Shown: positions 17,626-26,217 of the stretch, piece after piece | Position numbering within the stretch: position 1 is the first letter of the stretch | Layout of the letters: each line of letters opens with the position of its first letter | The notes under the pieces: generated by a model | Seen by the model: the letters and a program-made list of their open reading frames with translations, nothing else | Told to the model about the DNA's origin: nothing | Databases searched by the model: none | Made by a program: the position numbers and the translations under genes | Assembly (NCBI GenBank): GCA_012519695.1 | Contig: JAAYPT010000060.1 | Span: 1-64,000 of the forward strand | DNA: 64,000 nucleotides | Direction: 5' to 3' | Source: Clostridiales bacterium | GTDB taxonomy: Bacteria; Bacillota; Clostridia; Lachnospirales; Lachnospiraceae

Positions 17626-17682
17626 TTCCTTAGTTATATATTGTACAGATTATAACAATGAAGTATGGAGGAGGGATAGGCC

Positions 17683-18474
17683 ATGAACATTAATATGCCT
17701 TTGATTTCGCCACTTTCAAGAAAGTATTTTAACTATGCGCAGGAAAAAGAAAATAGAAAGCATTACAGAGCAGAAGATATAAGAATTTGTATTGAGTATA
17801 TATGCGATGAGATTGTATATGAATTTGTATCTGAAACAGATAAAGGAAAGTGGAATGATTATGATTTGCATGATAAATTGACGACATCTAAGCAATTTAT
17901 GGATAAAACCGTAGTGAATAGGCTTATAAAAGCTAAAACTGTGGGAAATAAAGGCGTTCATAAAGGTGAAGAAGGAAAATATACCGAAGCAAATATAGAA
18001 AAAGCAATTGAAGCAGTAAGAGAATTTTCCTTAGAAGTATTTGTTGCTTATTTTAAGCATAACGGATTTGGAATAGTAACAAATTCATGGATGCCTACAG
18101 CTTTTAGCACTCTTCCACCAGTATATAGAGTGGTTATTCTGAAGCGGTATTATGCATCAGACAATTCGATTATTGTTATAGATAAACTTTCAAAAGCATA
18201 TACAAAAGCAGGATTGGGAGATGAGGCAAATGAGTTTTTAAAAGAATGCTACGATAAAAAAGAGTTAGACATGGAACAATATGGAGTTTTATTGAATGAT
18301 GTTGAATTGCTAAAACGTAATCTTGATAAATTGCCAATAGCAAATGACTTAGAAACAGCCAAGAATAATTTCAACAGTTTGATTGAGGTAATTCCAGAAG
18401 AAAACAGGGATAGCTTTATCTGCCTTATATCTACAATACTGAATGGATATAGCGGAACTAATAAATCAAAATAA
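17683..18474 (+). CDS. Unknown cargo protein, DUF4145/HEPN-like
   Basis: A 263-residue protein with GGAGGAGGG upstream of ATG 17683. The segment RLIKAKTVGNKGVHKGEEGK followed by an acidic helix resembles the G-N-x-x-V-H motif of DUF4145/HEPN-like domains. The rest is helical (LSKAYTKAGLGDEANEFLKE) and could be a small repeat-type scaffold. There is no signal peptide. In copy 1 of the repeat the recombinase tail is followed at once by the small ORF; here this gene is inserted between them, so it looks like exchangeable cargo. The family call is tentative. Confidence 0.5.
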   Translation: MNINMPLISPLSRKYFNYAQEKENRKHYRAEDIRICIEYICDEIVYEFVSETDKGKWNDYDLHDKLTTSKQFMDKTVVNRLIKAKTVGNKGVHKGEEGKYTEANIEKAIEAVREFSLEVFVAYFKHNGFGIVTNSWMPTAFSTLPPVYRVVILKRYYASDNSIIVIDKLSKAYTKAGLGDEANEFLKECYDKKELDMEQYGVLLNDVELLKRNLDKLPIANDLETAKNNFNSLIEVIPEENRDSFICLISTILNGYSGTNKSK

Positions 18475-18505
18475 ATATAAAAACATTCATAAGGAGGGCT
18501 TGATT

Positions 18506-18694
18506 ATGGCTAATCAGACTTTACCATTGAATGTTAGTGATGAGATGAAATTAGACGATGAAAGACAGAATTGTGTAGGAATGGAGAATGAGGAAGTATT
18601 GTGTTCTTTTTCATCAGACGCTGCTGAAGAATTGTATTCTTCTTCGGTAACCGATGCATGTGGAGACGGTTTGTCTTTTGTCAAGGAAAGATAA
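18506..18694 (+). CDS. Recombinase-linked small ORF, copy B
   Basis: 62 residues with the same leader (ACATTCATAAGGAGGGCTTG) and the same ends (MANQTLPLNVSDEMK and ACGDGLSFVKE) as copy A at 3077. The middle differs and has Ser/Glu-rich repeats. It lies just before McrBC. Two conserved copies, each before a cargo unit, suggest a functional leader or regulatory peptide. The 226 nt that follow (18695-18920) carry no gene I can support. Confidence 0.5.
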   Translation: MANQTLPLNVSDEMKLDDERQNCVGMENEEVLCSFSSDAAEELYSSSVTDACGDGLSFVKER

Positions 18695-18920
18695 ATAAGG
18701 GCCAAAAAGTGGCGTATTTCCGGGCTTTTTGCGAGGTTAGCATCATCAGGGAAGCCTTGTGGAAAGCTCGGTTTTCTTGTATGGAAACATATCTACTTTT
18801 TAGTCTAATCGTAGTCTAATCGAAGTAAAAGTGGATAGTCGGAAAATCACAGTAATCTTGTGGATTTGTGCCACTTGGTAGTTCAAAGATGGAATAATGC
18901 ATAAGGAGGTGCTTTATTGA

Positions 18921-21407
18921 ATGCAATATGATTGGATAAATTTTTACACGGAGTTTGCAACAAAACTCCTGCCTTTCAAAACTGATAGAAAGGCTCTTAT
19001 TCAGAAAATATATGCGGTGTATGACACTGCTGGAATTAGTGTTCCGAAACTTGAAAGTGGCGATGAGATTATTGATATCGATCCGTTCACCATCTTTGGC
19101 ACATTCAACAAGGGGATCACAAATGCCAATAGAATCGCCATCCTTAACGGGATCGCGTCAGAGTTTGGAATTTCTGCAACTGTGCCGAGCAATTTTGATG
19201 GAATTCCAGTTCTAAATAATCTGAAGGCTACGTTCTATGGATTTAAGGGTGATAGAAAAGCAGATGATATTGATAACCTGTGGAGCTTGTTTGAGATAGC
19301 TCTTACATTTGCTGATCATGACACAGAAGATAACCGTCAGAAATTTTCCGCGGCTTATGACAAGGTACATGATCAGCTTTGCATTCGCTGGAATATTACA
19401 ATGGGCCTTTATTGGATTCGCCCATATACATTTATCAACTTAGATTCCAGAAATCGCTGGTTTATAATGGATGCCAAGAATATGCCTGGCAAGTTTGTTG
19501 TCGCAGCCGAGAAAAAGCTTAAGAAAGTGCCGTATGCTGCAGATTATCTTGAAATAAAAGATTTGTGTAAGAAAGCTTTGGATACAGGTGAATATGAATA
19601 CAAGAGCTTTCCTGATTTATCCTATACGGCATGGGTTATCTCTGAGCAAGTCAATCAGGAAAAGTCTGCTGAAAAAGGTAAAAAGACTTCCAAAGCGGAA
19701 TTTCTCAAATGGTTTATGCCGTTGCTACAAGCGTTACGTGATCTTGGAGGCTCTGCAACACCGGTAGATGCAAGGAAGAAAATTATAGAAAACGAACACT
19801 TGTCGGACGAGGTAGTAAACGAAACCAGAGGAAAAACGAAGGTTAACAAATTTGAAAATGATGTTGCTTTTGCTAGAAACTATCTCGTTGGAGCGGGATA
19901 TATCGATAAAAGCGTAAGAGGCGTGTGGACACTTACCGAAGCAGGCAAGTCAGTAGAATTAACAGCGGAGATGGCATCGGATATTTTCAAAAAAGGTGTC
20001 TTTGATGCAAAGAGTAAGAAAACGAATGATAGCGATGCTCTTGCAGACGGTGATGTCGATACCATTCAGTACTGGATTTATGCTCCGGGACAAAACGCTG
20101 ATAAATGGGAAGAGTGTTATAAGAACGGCTATATGCTGCTGGGCTGGGGCGAGATTGGAGATCTTGGAGTATTCAGCTCTAAGGATGAAATGAAACAGCA
20201 GATGAAGAAAGAATACGGCGATAGCAGTTCCTATAAGAATTCAGCTCATGCTACGTGGCAGTTTGTACATGATATTAAGATTGGCGACGTGGTATTCGTT
20301 AAGAAAGGCAACAATGGCATTCTTGGTAAAGGAATTGTTGAGTCTGATTATGAATATGATGCAGATCGCACAGATGAATATTCTAATGTTAGAAAAGTAA
20401 ATTGGACTAACAAGGGAGAGTGGACTATTAATCATCAGTCTCCTCAGAAGACTTTGACTGATATTACGCCATATAGTGACTTCGTGCAAGAAATTAAGGA
20501 GTTGTTTGAGGAAGACGATATTGCCGATGATGAGCAGGAAATTACCTATCCGGAGTACACAGTAGAAAATTACCTGGATGATGTGTACATGTCTGAAGAG
20601 GATTATACCAGATTAGTTGGTTTGCTTAGAAATAAGAAAAATATTATCTTGCAGGGTGCACCAGGAGTAGGAAAAACATATGCTGCTAAGCGCTTGGCCT
20701 ATTCCATGATGGGTGTAAAAGATGTAGAGCGTGTCATGATGGTACAGTTCCATCAGAGTTATTCCTATGAAGATTTTATTATGGGCTTTCGTCCATCTGC
20801 TACAGGATTTGAACTGAAGAAGGGTGCATTTTACAATTTCTGCAAGAAGGCCGAGATAGATAGTGATAACGAGTATTTCTTTATCATAGATGAAATCAAT
20901 CGCGGCAATCTGAGTAAGATCTTCGGTGAGCTGTTTATGCTGATTGAAAATGATAAGCGCGGAAATGCGCTACAGCTTCTGTATTCGGATGAAAAGTTTG
21001 CGGTTCCGAAAAATGTCTATATCATCGGCATGATGAATACCGCAGACAGAAGCCTTGCTATGCTGGATTATGCACTTCGTAGAAGGTTTGCTTTCTTTGA
21101 TATCAAGCCAGGGTTCGAGACTCCGGGTTTCCGTGAGTACCGCATGGCATTAGATAATGAGAAATTCAACAAACTGATCAGTTGCGTTGAGAGTTTGAAT
21201 AGAGAGATTTCTGCCGATGAATCTCTGGGCGAAGGGTTCTGCATTGGTCACAGTTACTTCTGCAATTTACAGCCTGACACAATTGACGATAGTTGGTTTT
21301 ATGGTGTTGTGGAATATGAACTGATACCTTTACTGAAAGAATACTGGTTTGATGAACCTATGAAGGTGAAAGATTGGAGCGAAAATCTAAGGAGTACGAT
21401 TAAGTGA
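18921..21407 (+). CDS. mcrB: McrB-type AAA+ GTPase of a type IV restriction system
   Basis: An 828-residue motor and recognition subunit. The N-terminal ~240 residues are a specificity region. Residues about 255-345 are a winged-helix Mrr_N-like domain (MPLLQALRDLGGSATPVDAR). Residues about 385-530 are an EVE/PUA-like domain (YWIYAPGQNADKWEECYKNG, WEGIGDL-like GWGEIGDLG). Then comes the McrB AAA+ domain with Walker A GAPGVGKTY, Walker B FFIIDEINRGNLSKIFGE and MNTADRS. EVE-type domains read modified bases, so cleavage of DNA carrying modified cytosine is the likely role. ATG 18921 follows AAGGAGGT. It overlaps mcrC by 4 nt. Confidence 0.92.
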   Translation: MQYDWINFYTEFATKLLPFKTDRKALIQKIYAVYDTAGISVPKLESGDEIIDIDPFTIFGTFNKGITNANRIAILNGIASEFGISATVPSNFDGIPVLNNLKATFYGFKGDRKADDIDNLWSLFEIALTFADHDTEDNRQKFSAAYDKVHDQLCIRWNITMGLYWIRPYTFINLDSRNRWFIMDAKNMPGKFVVAAEKKLKKVPYAADYLEIKDLCKKALDTGEYEYKSFPDLSYTAWVISEQVNQEKSAEKGKKTSKAEFLKWFMPLLQALRDLGGSATPVDARKKIIENEHLSDEVVNETRGKTKVNKFENDVAFARNYLVGAGYIDKSVRGVWTLTEAGKSVELTAEMASDIFKKGVFDAKSKKTNDSDALADGDVDTIQYWIYAPGQNADKWEECYKNGYMLLGWGEIGDLGVFSSKDEMKQQMKKEYGDSSSYKNSAHATWQFVHDIKIGDVVFVKKGNNGILGKGIVESDYEYDADRTDEYSNVRKVNWTNKGEWTINHQSPQKTLTDITPYSDFVQEIKELFEEDDIADDEQEITYPEYTVENYLDDVYMSEEDYTRLVGLLRNKKNIILQGAPGVGKTYAAKRLAYSMMGVKDVERVMMVQFHQSYSYEDFIMGFRPSATGFELKKGAFYNFCKKAEIDSDNEYFFIIDEINRGNLSKIFGELFMLIENDKRGNALQLLYSDEKFAVPKNVYIIGMMNTADRSLAMLDYALRRRFAFFDIKPGFETPGFREYRMALDNEKFNKLISCVESLNREISADESLGEGFCIGHSYFCNLQPDTIDDSWFYGVVEYELIPLLKEYWFDEPMKVKDWSENLRSTIK

Positions 21408-22441
21408 TACCGATTCAAAACATCTATTATATGCTGTCCTATGCATTTCAGGTATTGAATGAGCAAGGTTATAAGAATATAGCCACAGAACAATTTCATA
21501 ATACTGCTGAGCTGATGGCAGCTATCTTAGAAAAAGGTATCGCGATTCAGCTAAAGCGAGGACTTGGTAAAGAATATATTCCGCAGACGGAGGCACTCTC
21601 TTCTCTGCGAGGAAAGATTGATATTGCAGAGTCCATCAAGACACAGGCAATGCTACGGAAACAGCTAATCTGTACATACGATGAGTTTTCGGTTAACAGC
21701 ATCATGAATCGGATCATCAAATCTACAGTTGAACTTCTCCTTCGCTCGAATATATCGAAACAGCGCAAGAAAAATCTTAGAAAGCTAATGGTGTATTTTA
21801 GCGAAGTGGATTTTATTGATCTGTACACAATAAATTGGAATGTTCAGTACAATCGAAACAATCAGACCTATCGGATGCTGATCTCGATATGCTATTTGGT
21901 AGTAAAAGGCCTGTTGCAGACTCAATTAGATGGAAGCACCAAGCTGATGGATTTTCTGGACGAGCAGCGCATGTGCCGATTGTATGAAAAGTTCATTCTG
22001 GAATACTATAGGAGAGAGTTTAAAAATCAGATTACCGCAAATGCATCACAGATTCCGTGGCAATTGGACAACGACGAGAATTCTATGTTGCCGGTGATGC
22101 AAAGTGATATTATGCTCCAGCGTGATAATAGAGTTCTTATCATTGATGCAAAGTACTATGAGCATAGTACGCAGGTACAGTTTAACAAGCATACACTTCA
22201 CTCGGCTAATCTTTATCAGATTTTTACTTATGTGAAGAATAAGGAATATGAACTGAGAGAGAAGGACCATACGGTTTCAGGAATGCTTTTGTATGCGAAG
22301 ACTGATGAAGAGATATACCCGAATAACATATATCAGATGAGTGGTAACCAGATCACGGTCAGGACGCTGGATTTGAATTTACCATTTACTAAAATAGCAG
22401 GGCAGTTAAATACAATAGCAAAATCGCATTTCAATTTATAA
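21404..22441 (+). CDS. mcrC: McrC nuclease subunit of a type IV restriction system
   Basis: 345 residues, GTG start overlapping the mcrB stop (GTGA). The N-terminal beta-rich McrB-binding part (IPIQNIYYMLSYAFQVLNEQ) precedes a PD-(D/E)xK nuclease domain with QSDIMLQRDNRVLIIDAKYY. The Asp and the D-A-K triad are intact. It works with McrB, which supplies GTP-driven translocation. Confidence 0.92.
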   Translation: MIPIQNIYYMLSYAFQVLNEQGYKNIATEQFHNTAELMAAILEKGIAIQLKRGLGKEYIPQTEALSSLRGKIDIAESIKTQAMLRKQLICTYDEFSVNSIMNRIIKSTVELLLRSNISKQRKKNLRKLMVYFSEVDFIDLYTINWNVQYNRNNQTYRMLISICYLVVKGLLQTQLDGSTKLMDFLDEQRMCRLYEKFILEYYRREFKNQITANASQIPWQLDNDENSMLPVMQSDIMLQRDNRVLIIDAKYYEHSTQVQFNKHTLHSANLYQIFTYVKNKEYELREKDHTVSGMLLYAKTDEEIYPNNIYQMSGNQITVRTLDLNLPFTKIAGQLNTIAKSHFNL

Positions 22442-22455
22442 AGGAGGCCTCCTAT

Positions 22456-23208
22456 TTGAAAAAGAAAAAAGACGAAGTAACCATCCGTTCCAGCGCAGCG
22501 GAATATTTAAACTACGTTGCCTCTGTTGGCGACCAACAGGACAGCATTGAGATGCGTTACGAGGATGAGAATATATGGCTGACACAGAAGATGATGGCCA
22601 CACTATATGACGTAGATGTTCGTACAATCAATGAGCATATTAAGAAGATTTATTCCGACTCAGAGCTTGAGGAAGATGCAACTATCCGGAATTTCCGGAT
22701 AGTTCAAACCGAAGGTTCACGGCAGGTGACTCGTAGTACAAAGCACTATAATCTTCAAATGATTATTGCTGTTGGATTCAAGGTGAATAACGAGCGAGCA
22801 GTGCAGTTTCGCAAATGGGCCAATAGCATCGTGAAGGATTATACTATCAAAGGCTGGGTCATGGATGATGAACGCCTGAAAAATGGTGGATCTGTGCTTA
22901 CAGTAGAATACTTCGACCGTTTGCTTGAGCAGATTCGAGAAATTCGTTTGTCCGAGCGTAGATTTTATCAGAAGATAACAGACATCTATGCTACAGCTCT
23001 TGATTATGACCGAACTGCGAAAACAACAAAGCAGTTCTTTGCAAAGGTTCAAAACAAGATGCATTATGCGGTGCATGGACATACAGCAGCGGAGTTGATT
23101 TACGAGCGTGCAGATGCGGATAAGCCCCACATGGGATTAACTACATGGGCTGCAGCACCGGAAGGAAAGATTGTAAAAAGTGATTTGTATTCACCTATTA
23201 AAGAATAA
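22456..23208 (+). CDS. RhuM-family protein, C-terminally truncated
   Basis: 250 residues with a TTG start and AAGGAGG upstream; most RhuM proteins are about 330. The conserved core is present (IWLTQKMMATLYDVDVRTIN, FRIVQTEGSRQVTR, HYNLQMIIAVGFKVNNERAV, TTKQFFAKVQNKMHYAVHGH) up to APEGKIVKSD. It then diverges into LYSPIKE and stops, so the end seems replaced. RhuM proteins commonly ride in restriction loci; their function is unclear. It is 15 nt behind mcrC. Confidence 0.8.
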   Translation: MKKKKDEVTIRSSAAEYLNYVASVGDQQDSIEMRYEDENIWLTQKMMATLYDVDVRTINEHIKKIYSDSELEEDATIRNFRIVQTEGSRQVTRSTKHYNLQMIIAVGFKVNNERAVQFRKWANSIVKDYTIKGWVMDDERLKNGGSVLTVEYFDRLLEQIREIRLSERRFYQKITDIYATALDYDRTAKTTKQFFAKVQNKMHYAVHGHTAAELIYERADADKPHMGLTTWAAAPEGKIVKSDLYSPIKE

Positions 23209-23512
23209 TAGCTTAGTTCTTCCAATTTTTTAGTGGCATATTCGTGAGCAGGAATAGCAAGTTGTTTGTCATATTCGAGAGAAGGAGACAAAAAGTTATT
23301 CAGTAATATTGACCAGTGGATTCATACTTTGTACGATAAACAGTATGATGTGTATTTTAGATTTTGGTACTATAAGTTTGATTTAATGACGATATTGCAA
23401 TAAACATGACATGCAGTTGGCGTGTTTGCAATGTTATAATAAGGCAGGAAGTGAAAAATAGCCTGAAGCTAGATAGGCTTATAGGAATCGGATTATTTAA
23501 GGAGGATGAATT
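23209..23512. other. Gene fragments downstream of RhuM
   Basis: Forward, FSNIDQWIHTLYDKQYDVYF to a stop at about 23403 looks like the tail of a lost gene. Reverse, PSLEYDKQLAIPAHEYATKK (about 23215-23285) looks like a fragment of another gene. Neither family is recognised. The last 90 nt hold TATAAT-like sequence and the GGAGG site for the 23513 gene. Confidence 0.35.
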
Positions 23513-24055
23513 ATGCCAAGACCTAAGAATAAAGAGGAATTAATAACAGCAGCAAATACAAATTATGCGAAGCTACTTGAAATGATTGAAAATAGAACAG
23601 ATGCAGAAAAAGAGAGAGCGTATGATTTTAGCGCTGATAATAAGAAAAAAGAAGCACACTGGAAGCGTGACAAGAATCTTCGTGATGTTCTGATGCACTT
23701 GAATGAATGGCATTTGTTGTTGCTGGAATGGATTAAGAATCGGGAGAATGGAAGCAATAAACCGTTTTTGATGGAAGGTTATAACTGGAAAACTTATGGT
23801 GCTATGAATATTGTTTTCTATAATCGCTGCCAGAATATTTCAGAAGAAGAGGCACTTAAAAGATTTAAGGATTCCCACAGAAGGGTAATGGAAGCATTAA
23901 ATACTTTTTCGCAGGAAGAATTATTCACAAATACCTACTATCCATGGGTAGGTGGAAGTTGTATTGGGAGTTATTTTATCAGTAACACAAGCAGTCATTA
24001 TGACTGGGCTATCAAGAAAATGAAGTTGCACAAGAAAAACTGTATGAAAGAGTGA
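23513..24055 (+). CDS. ClbS/DfsB-family four-helix protein
   Basis: 180 residues, start preceded by AAGGAGGATGAATT. The family features are PRPKNKEELITAANTNYAKL, RDVLMHLNEWHLLLLEWI, PFLMEGYNWKTYGAMN and SCIGSYFISNTSSHYDWAIK. The founding member ClbS protects cells from colibactin by opening its cyclopropane; most other members are uncharacterised. It has its own promoter region and is closed off from the metallophore locus by terminators, so a link to that NRPS pathway is only a possibility. Confidence 0.85.
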   Translation: MPRPKNKEELITAANTNYAKLLEMIENRTDAEKERAYDFSADNKKKEAHWKRDKNLRDVLMHLNEWHLLLLEWIKNRENGSNKPFLMEGYNWKTYGAMNIVFYNRCQNISEEEALKRFKDSHRRVMEALNTFSQEELFTNTYYPWVGGSCIGSYFISNTSSHYDWAIKKMKLHKKNCMKE

Positions 24056-24116
24056 GGAAGGATAAAAAAATGGTATAAGACTTATTATAACAAAAGAATA
24101 TTTGAATCATAAAAAT

Positions 24117-24165
24117 TGCTTATCTTATTGTATGTACAATTGTATGTACAAAGATAAGCATTTTT
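24117..24165 (+). terminator. Terminator after the ClbS-like gene
   Basis: The stem TGCTTATCTT / AAGATAAGCA is followed by TTTTT. The loop contains two copies of TGTATGTACAA. Confidence 0.75.
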
Positions 24166-24201
24166 AATGTAATAGGAAATTGCGTTCTATTACATTAAAA
24201 A
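24161..24201. repeat. Perfect 15-bp inverted repeat
   Basis: TTTTTAATGTAATAG (24161-24175) and CTATTACATTAAAAA (24187-24201), perfect, with an 11-nt loop. Could act as a terminator on either strand. Confidence 0.7.
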
Positions 24202-24266
24202 CTTTCCGCTAAGGAAGCGCACATCGCAGAGATGAAATTAGTCATAAATGACACCGCTCGGGCGAG

Positions 24267-24291
24267 AAAGAGTCCGGGGAGCGGACTCTTT
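24267..24291 (+). terminator. GC-rich hairpin before the metallophore locus
   Basis: AAAGAGTCCG and CGGACTCTTT form a perfect 10-bp stem with a 5-nt loop, followed by GTGCTTT. With the two hairpins above it insulates the locus from the left. Confidence 0.65.
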
Positions 24292-24357
24292 GTGCTTTAA
24301 ATAATGAAAGTGCACTTATTTTCGACCAAAGTGGATAGAATTCAATTTAATGAATGT

Positions 24358-24385
24358 TATAATTCGTTAGGTAAGCCTAACTGAC
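24358..24385 (+). promoter_or_regulatory. Promoter with DtxR-like iron box
   Basis: TATAAT (24358-24363) is followed by the dyad GTTAGGTAAGCCTAAC (24366-24381) with perfect 6-bp arms. TTAGGTAAGCCTAACTGAC matches about 15 of 19 positions of the DtxR/IdeR consensus. It is positioned just after the -10, where a metal-loaded repressor would block the transporter genes. The -35 is weak. Confidence 0.6.
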
Positions 24386-24435
24386 TTTTAGGTTTAAAAT
24401 AAAATATTTCAATAAGGGATTATAAGGAGGAAGTT

Positions 24436-26217
24436 GTGAAGAAATTAGATGAAAAAACATCAAAGAAGAGTACCATCTCCTGGTTAATTGAATTTGCAGG
24501 AGAAAAAAAGCTTCATTACATCTTATCAGTAATATTTGCTGTATTGGGTGTGCTGGCAAGCTTGATTCCATATATAATTATGGGAACAATGATTTCACAA
24601 TTAATGAAAGGGAATACAGACTGGAGTTATTACCTCAATTTAATGGTGATAATTATAATCGCATGGGTATGCCGTGTGCTTCTTCATGCAGTATCTACGA
24701 CATTTTCACATGTAGCAACATTTCAGGTCTTAGGCTCTATGCGAAAGAGAGTATGTGAAAAGTTAGTTCGCATGCCGTTAGGGGCAATCAAAGATATGCA
24801 GTCAGGATCACTTAAAAATATTTTGGTAGAAAGAATTGACAGTATAGAAACAATTCTTGCCCATATCGTGCCTGAATTTACAGCAAATCTTATGGCACCA
24901 ATTTGTTTATTCATATATATGCTTAGGATTGATTGGAGAATGGCATTGCTTTCATTAGTTACGATACCGCTTGGAATGATAGCGTTTATGGGAATGATGT
25001 CAGGCAATGAAGAAAATCAGAAAAATGCTATAACTAAAACAAAAATTTTAAATGATACTGCGGTTGAATATATAAATGGTATAGAAGTAATTAAAGCCTT
25101 CGGAAAATCCAAAAGCTCATATGAGAAGTTTGTAATTGCTGCTAAGGAAGGTGCGGCATGCTACATAAACTGGATGAAAAGATGCAATATTTATATGAGT
25201 CTTTCTATGGCTATTTTGCCATCAACGTTAGTAACAGTTTTGCCATTTGGTGCAATGTTTGTAAAAAATGGAAGTTTAATGGCAAGTGATTTTATTATGT
25301 TGATTCTTCTTTCTATGGGGCTGATTACACCATTAATTACAATAAGTACATATATGGATGACCTTAATAAAATGAATCTTATAGTAAGTGAAGTGACAAA
25401 TATTCTTGAAGCAAAAGAGTTAGATAGACCGGAGAAGACCGTAAAACGTCCGGAAAGCTTTGATATAACGCTTCAAGATGTTCGATTTGCTTATAAGGAA
25501 AAGGAAGTACTTCATGGTATTAATATGGAGATTCCGGAAGCAAAGGTAACTGCTTTTGTTGGACCAAGTGGAAGCGGTAAATCTACAGTAGCAAAGCTGA
25601 TTGCTGGTCTTTGGGATATTGCGGAAGGTCAGATTAAAATTGGCGGAGTTGACATTAAGAATATTGCAACTGAAGATTATAACAGAATGATTGCATATGT
25701 ATCACAGGATAATTATTTGTTTAATGAAACCGTTATGGATAACATTAGAATGGGTAATCTTAATGCAACAGATGAACAGGTGATTGAAGTTGCAAAGGCA
25801 AGTGGTTGTCATGAATTTATAGAAGGTTTGGAAAATGGCTATCATACAATAGTGGGTGATAGTGGAGGACATTTGTCTGGTGGAGAACGTCAGCGTATTT
25901 CCATTGCACGAGCAATGTTAAAGAATGCACCAATTATTATTCTTGATGAAGCAACGGCTTATACTGATCCGGAAAATGAAGCAATTATTCAGGATTCTGT
26001 TGCGAAACTTGTTCAGGGTAAAACGTTGATAGTGATTGCACATCGTCTTTCTACAATTATGGATTCTGATAGAATTTATGTTATTAAAAATGGAAAAGTG
26101 GATTCTATGGGAACGCATGAACAGTTGCTTGCTCAGAATGGACTTTATGCATCTATGTGGAATGCACATATAGCGGTAAAGGATGAAAAAGAGGAAGGAG
26201 GCAGTGAAAATGTTTAG
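24436..26217 (+). CDS. YbtP-like fused ABC transporter (TMD-NBD)
   Basis: 593 residues, GTG start behind AAGGAGGAAGTT. Six membrane segments within residues 25-320, then an ATPase domain: Walker A GPSGSGKST, Q-loop VSQDNYLFNE, signature LSGGERQRISIARAM and Walker B IIILDEATA. It overlaps the next transporter gene by 8 nt, so the two likely form a heterodimer like YbtP/YbtQ, which import the metal-yersiniabactin complex. Import is inferred from that relationship; the fold alone would also fit export. Confidence 0.85.
   Translation: MKKLDEKTSKKSTISWLIEFAGEKKLHYILSVIFAVLGVLASLIPYIIMGTMISQLMKGNTDWSYYLNLMVIIIIAWVCRVLLHAVSTTFSHVATFQVLGSMRKRVCEKLVRMPLGAIKDMQSGSLKNILVERIDSIETILAHIVPEFTANLMAPICLFIYMLRIDWRMALLSLVTIPLGMIAFMGMMSGNEENQKNAITKTKILNDTAVEYINGIEVIKAFGKSKSSYEKFVIAAKEGAACYINWMKRCNIYMSLSMAILPSTLVTVLPFGAMFVKNGSLMASDFIMLILLSMGLITPLITISTYMDDLNKMNLIVSEVTNILEAKELDRPEKTVKRPESFDITLQDVRFAYKEKEVLHGINMEIPEAKVTAFVGPSGSGKSTVAKLIAGLWDIAEGQIKIGGVDIKNIATEDYNRMIAYVSQDNYLFNETVMDNIRMGNLNATDEQVIEVAKASGCHEFIEGLENGYHTIVGDSGGHLSGGERQRISIARAMLKNAPIIILDEATAYTDPENEAIIQDSVAKLVQGKTLIVIAHRLSTIMDSDRIYVIKNGKVDSMGTHEQLLAQNGLYASMWNAHIAVKDEKEEGGSENV

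Noticed and set aside
22442-22456. AGGAGGCCTCCT palindrome before RhuM as an operator
   Set aside because: It contains the Shine-Dalgarno sequence, and the symmetry is short enough to be chance.
24121-24201. Possible short CRISPR-like repeats (TGTATGTACAA twice, then a perfect inverted repeat)
   Set aside because: Only two copies with no spacers; they are parts of terminator hairpins.
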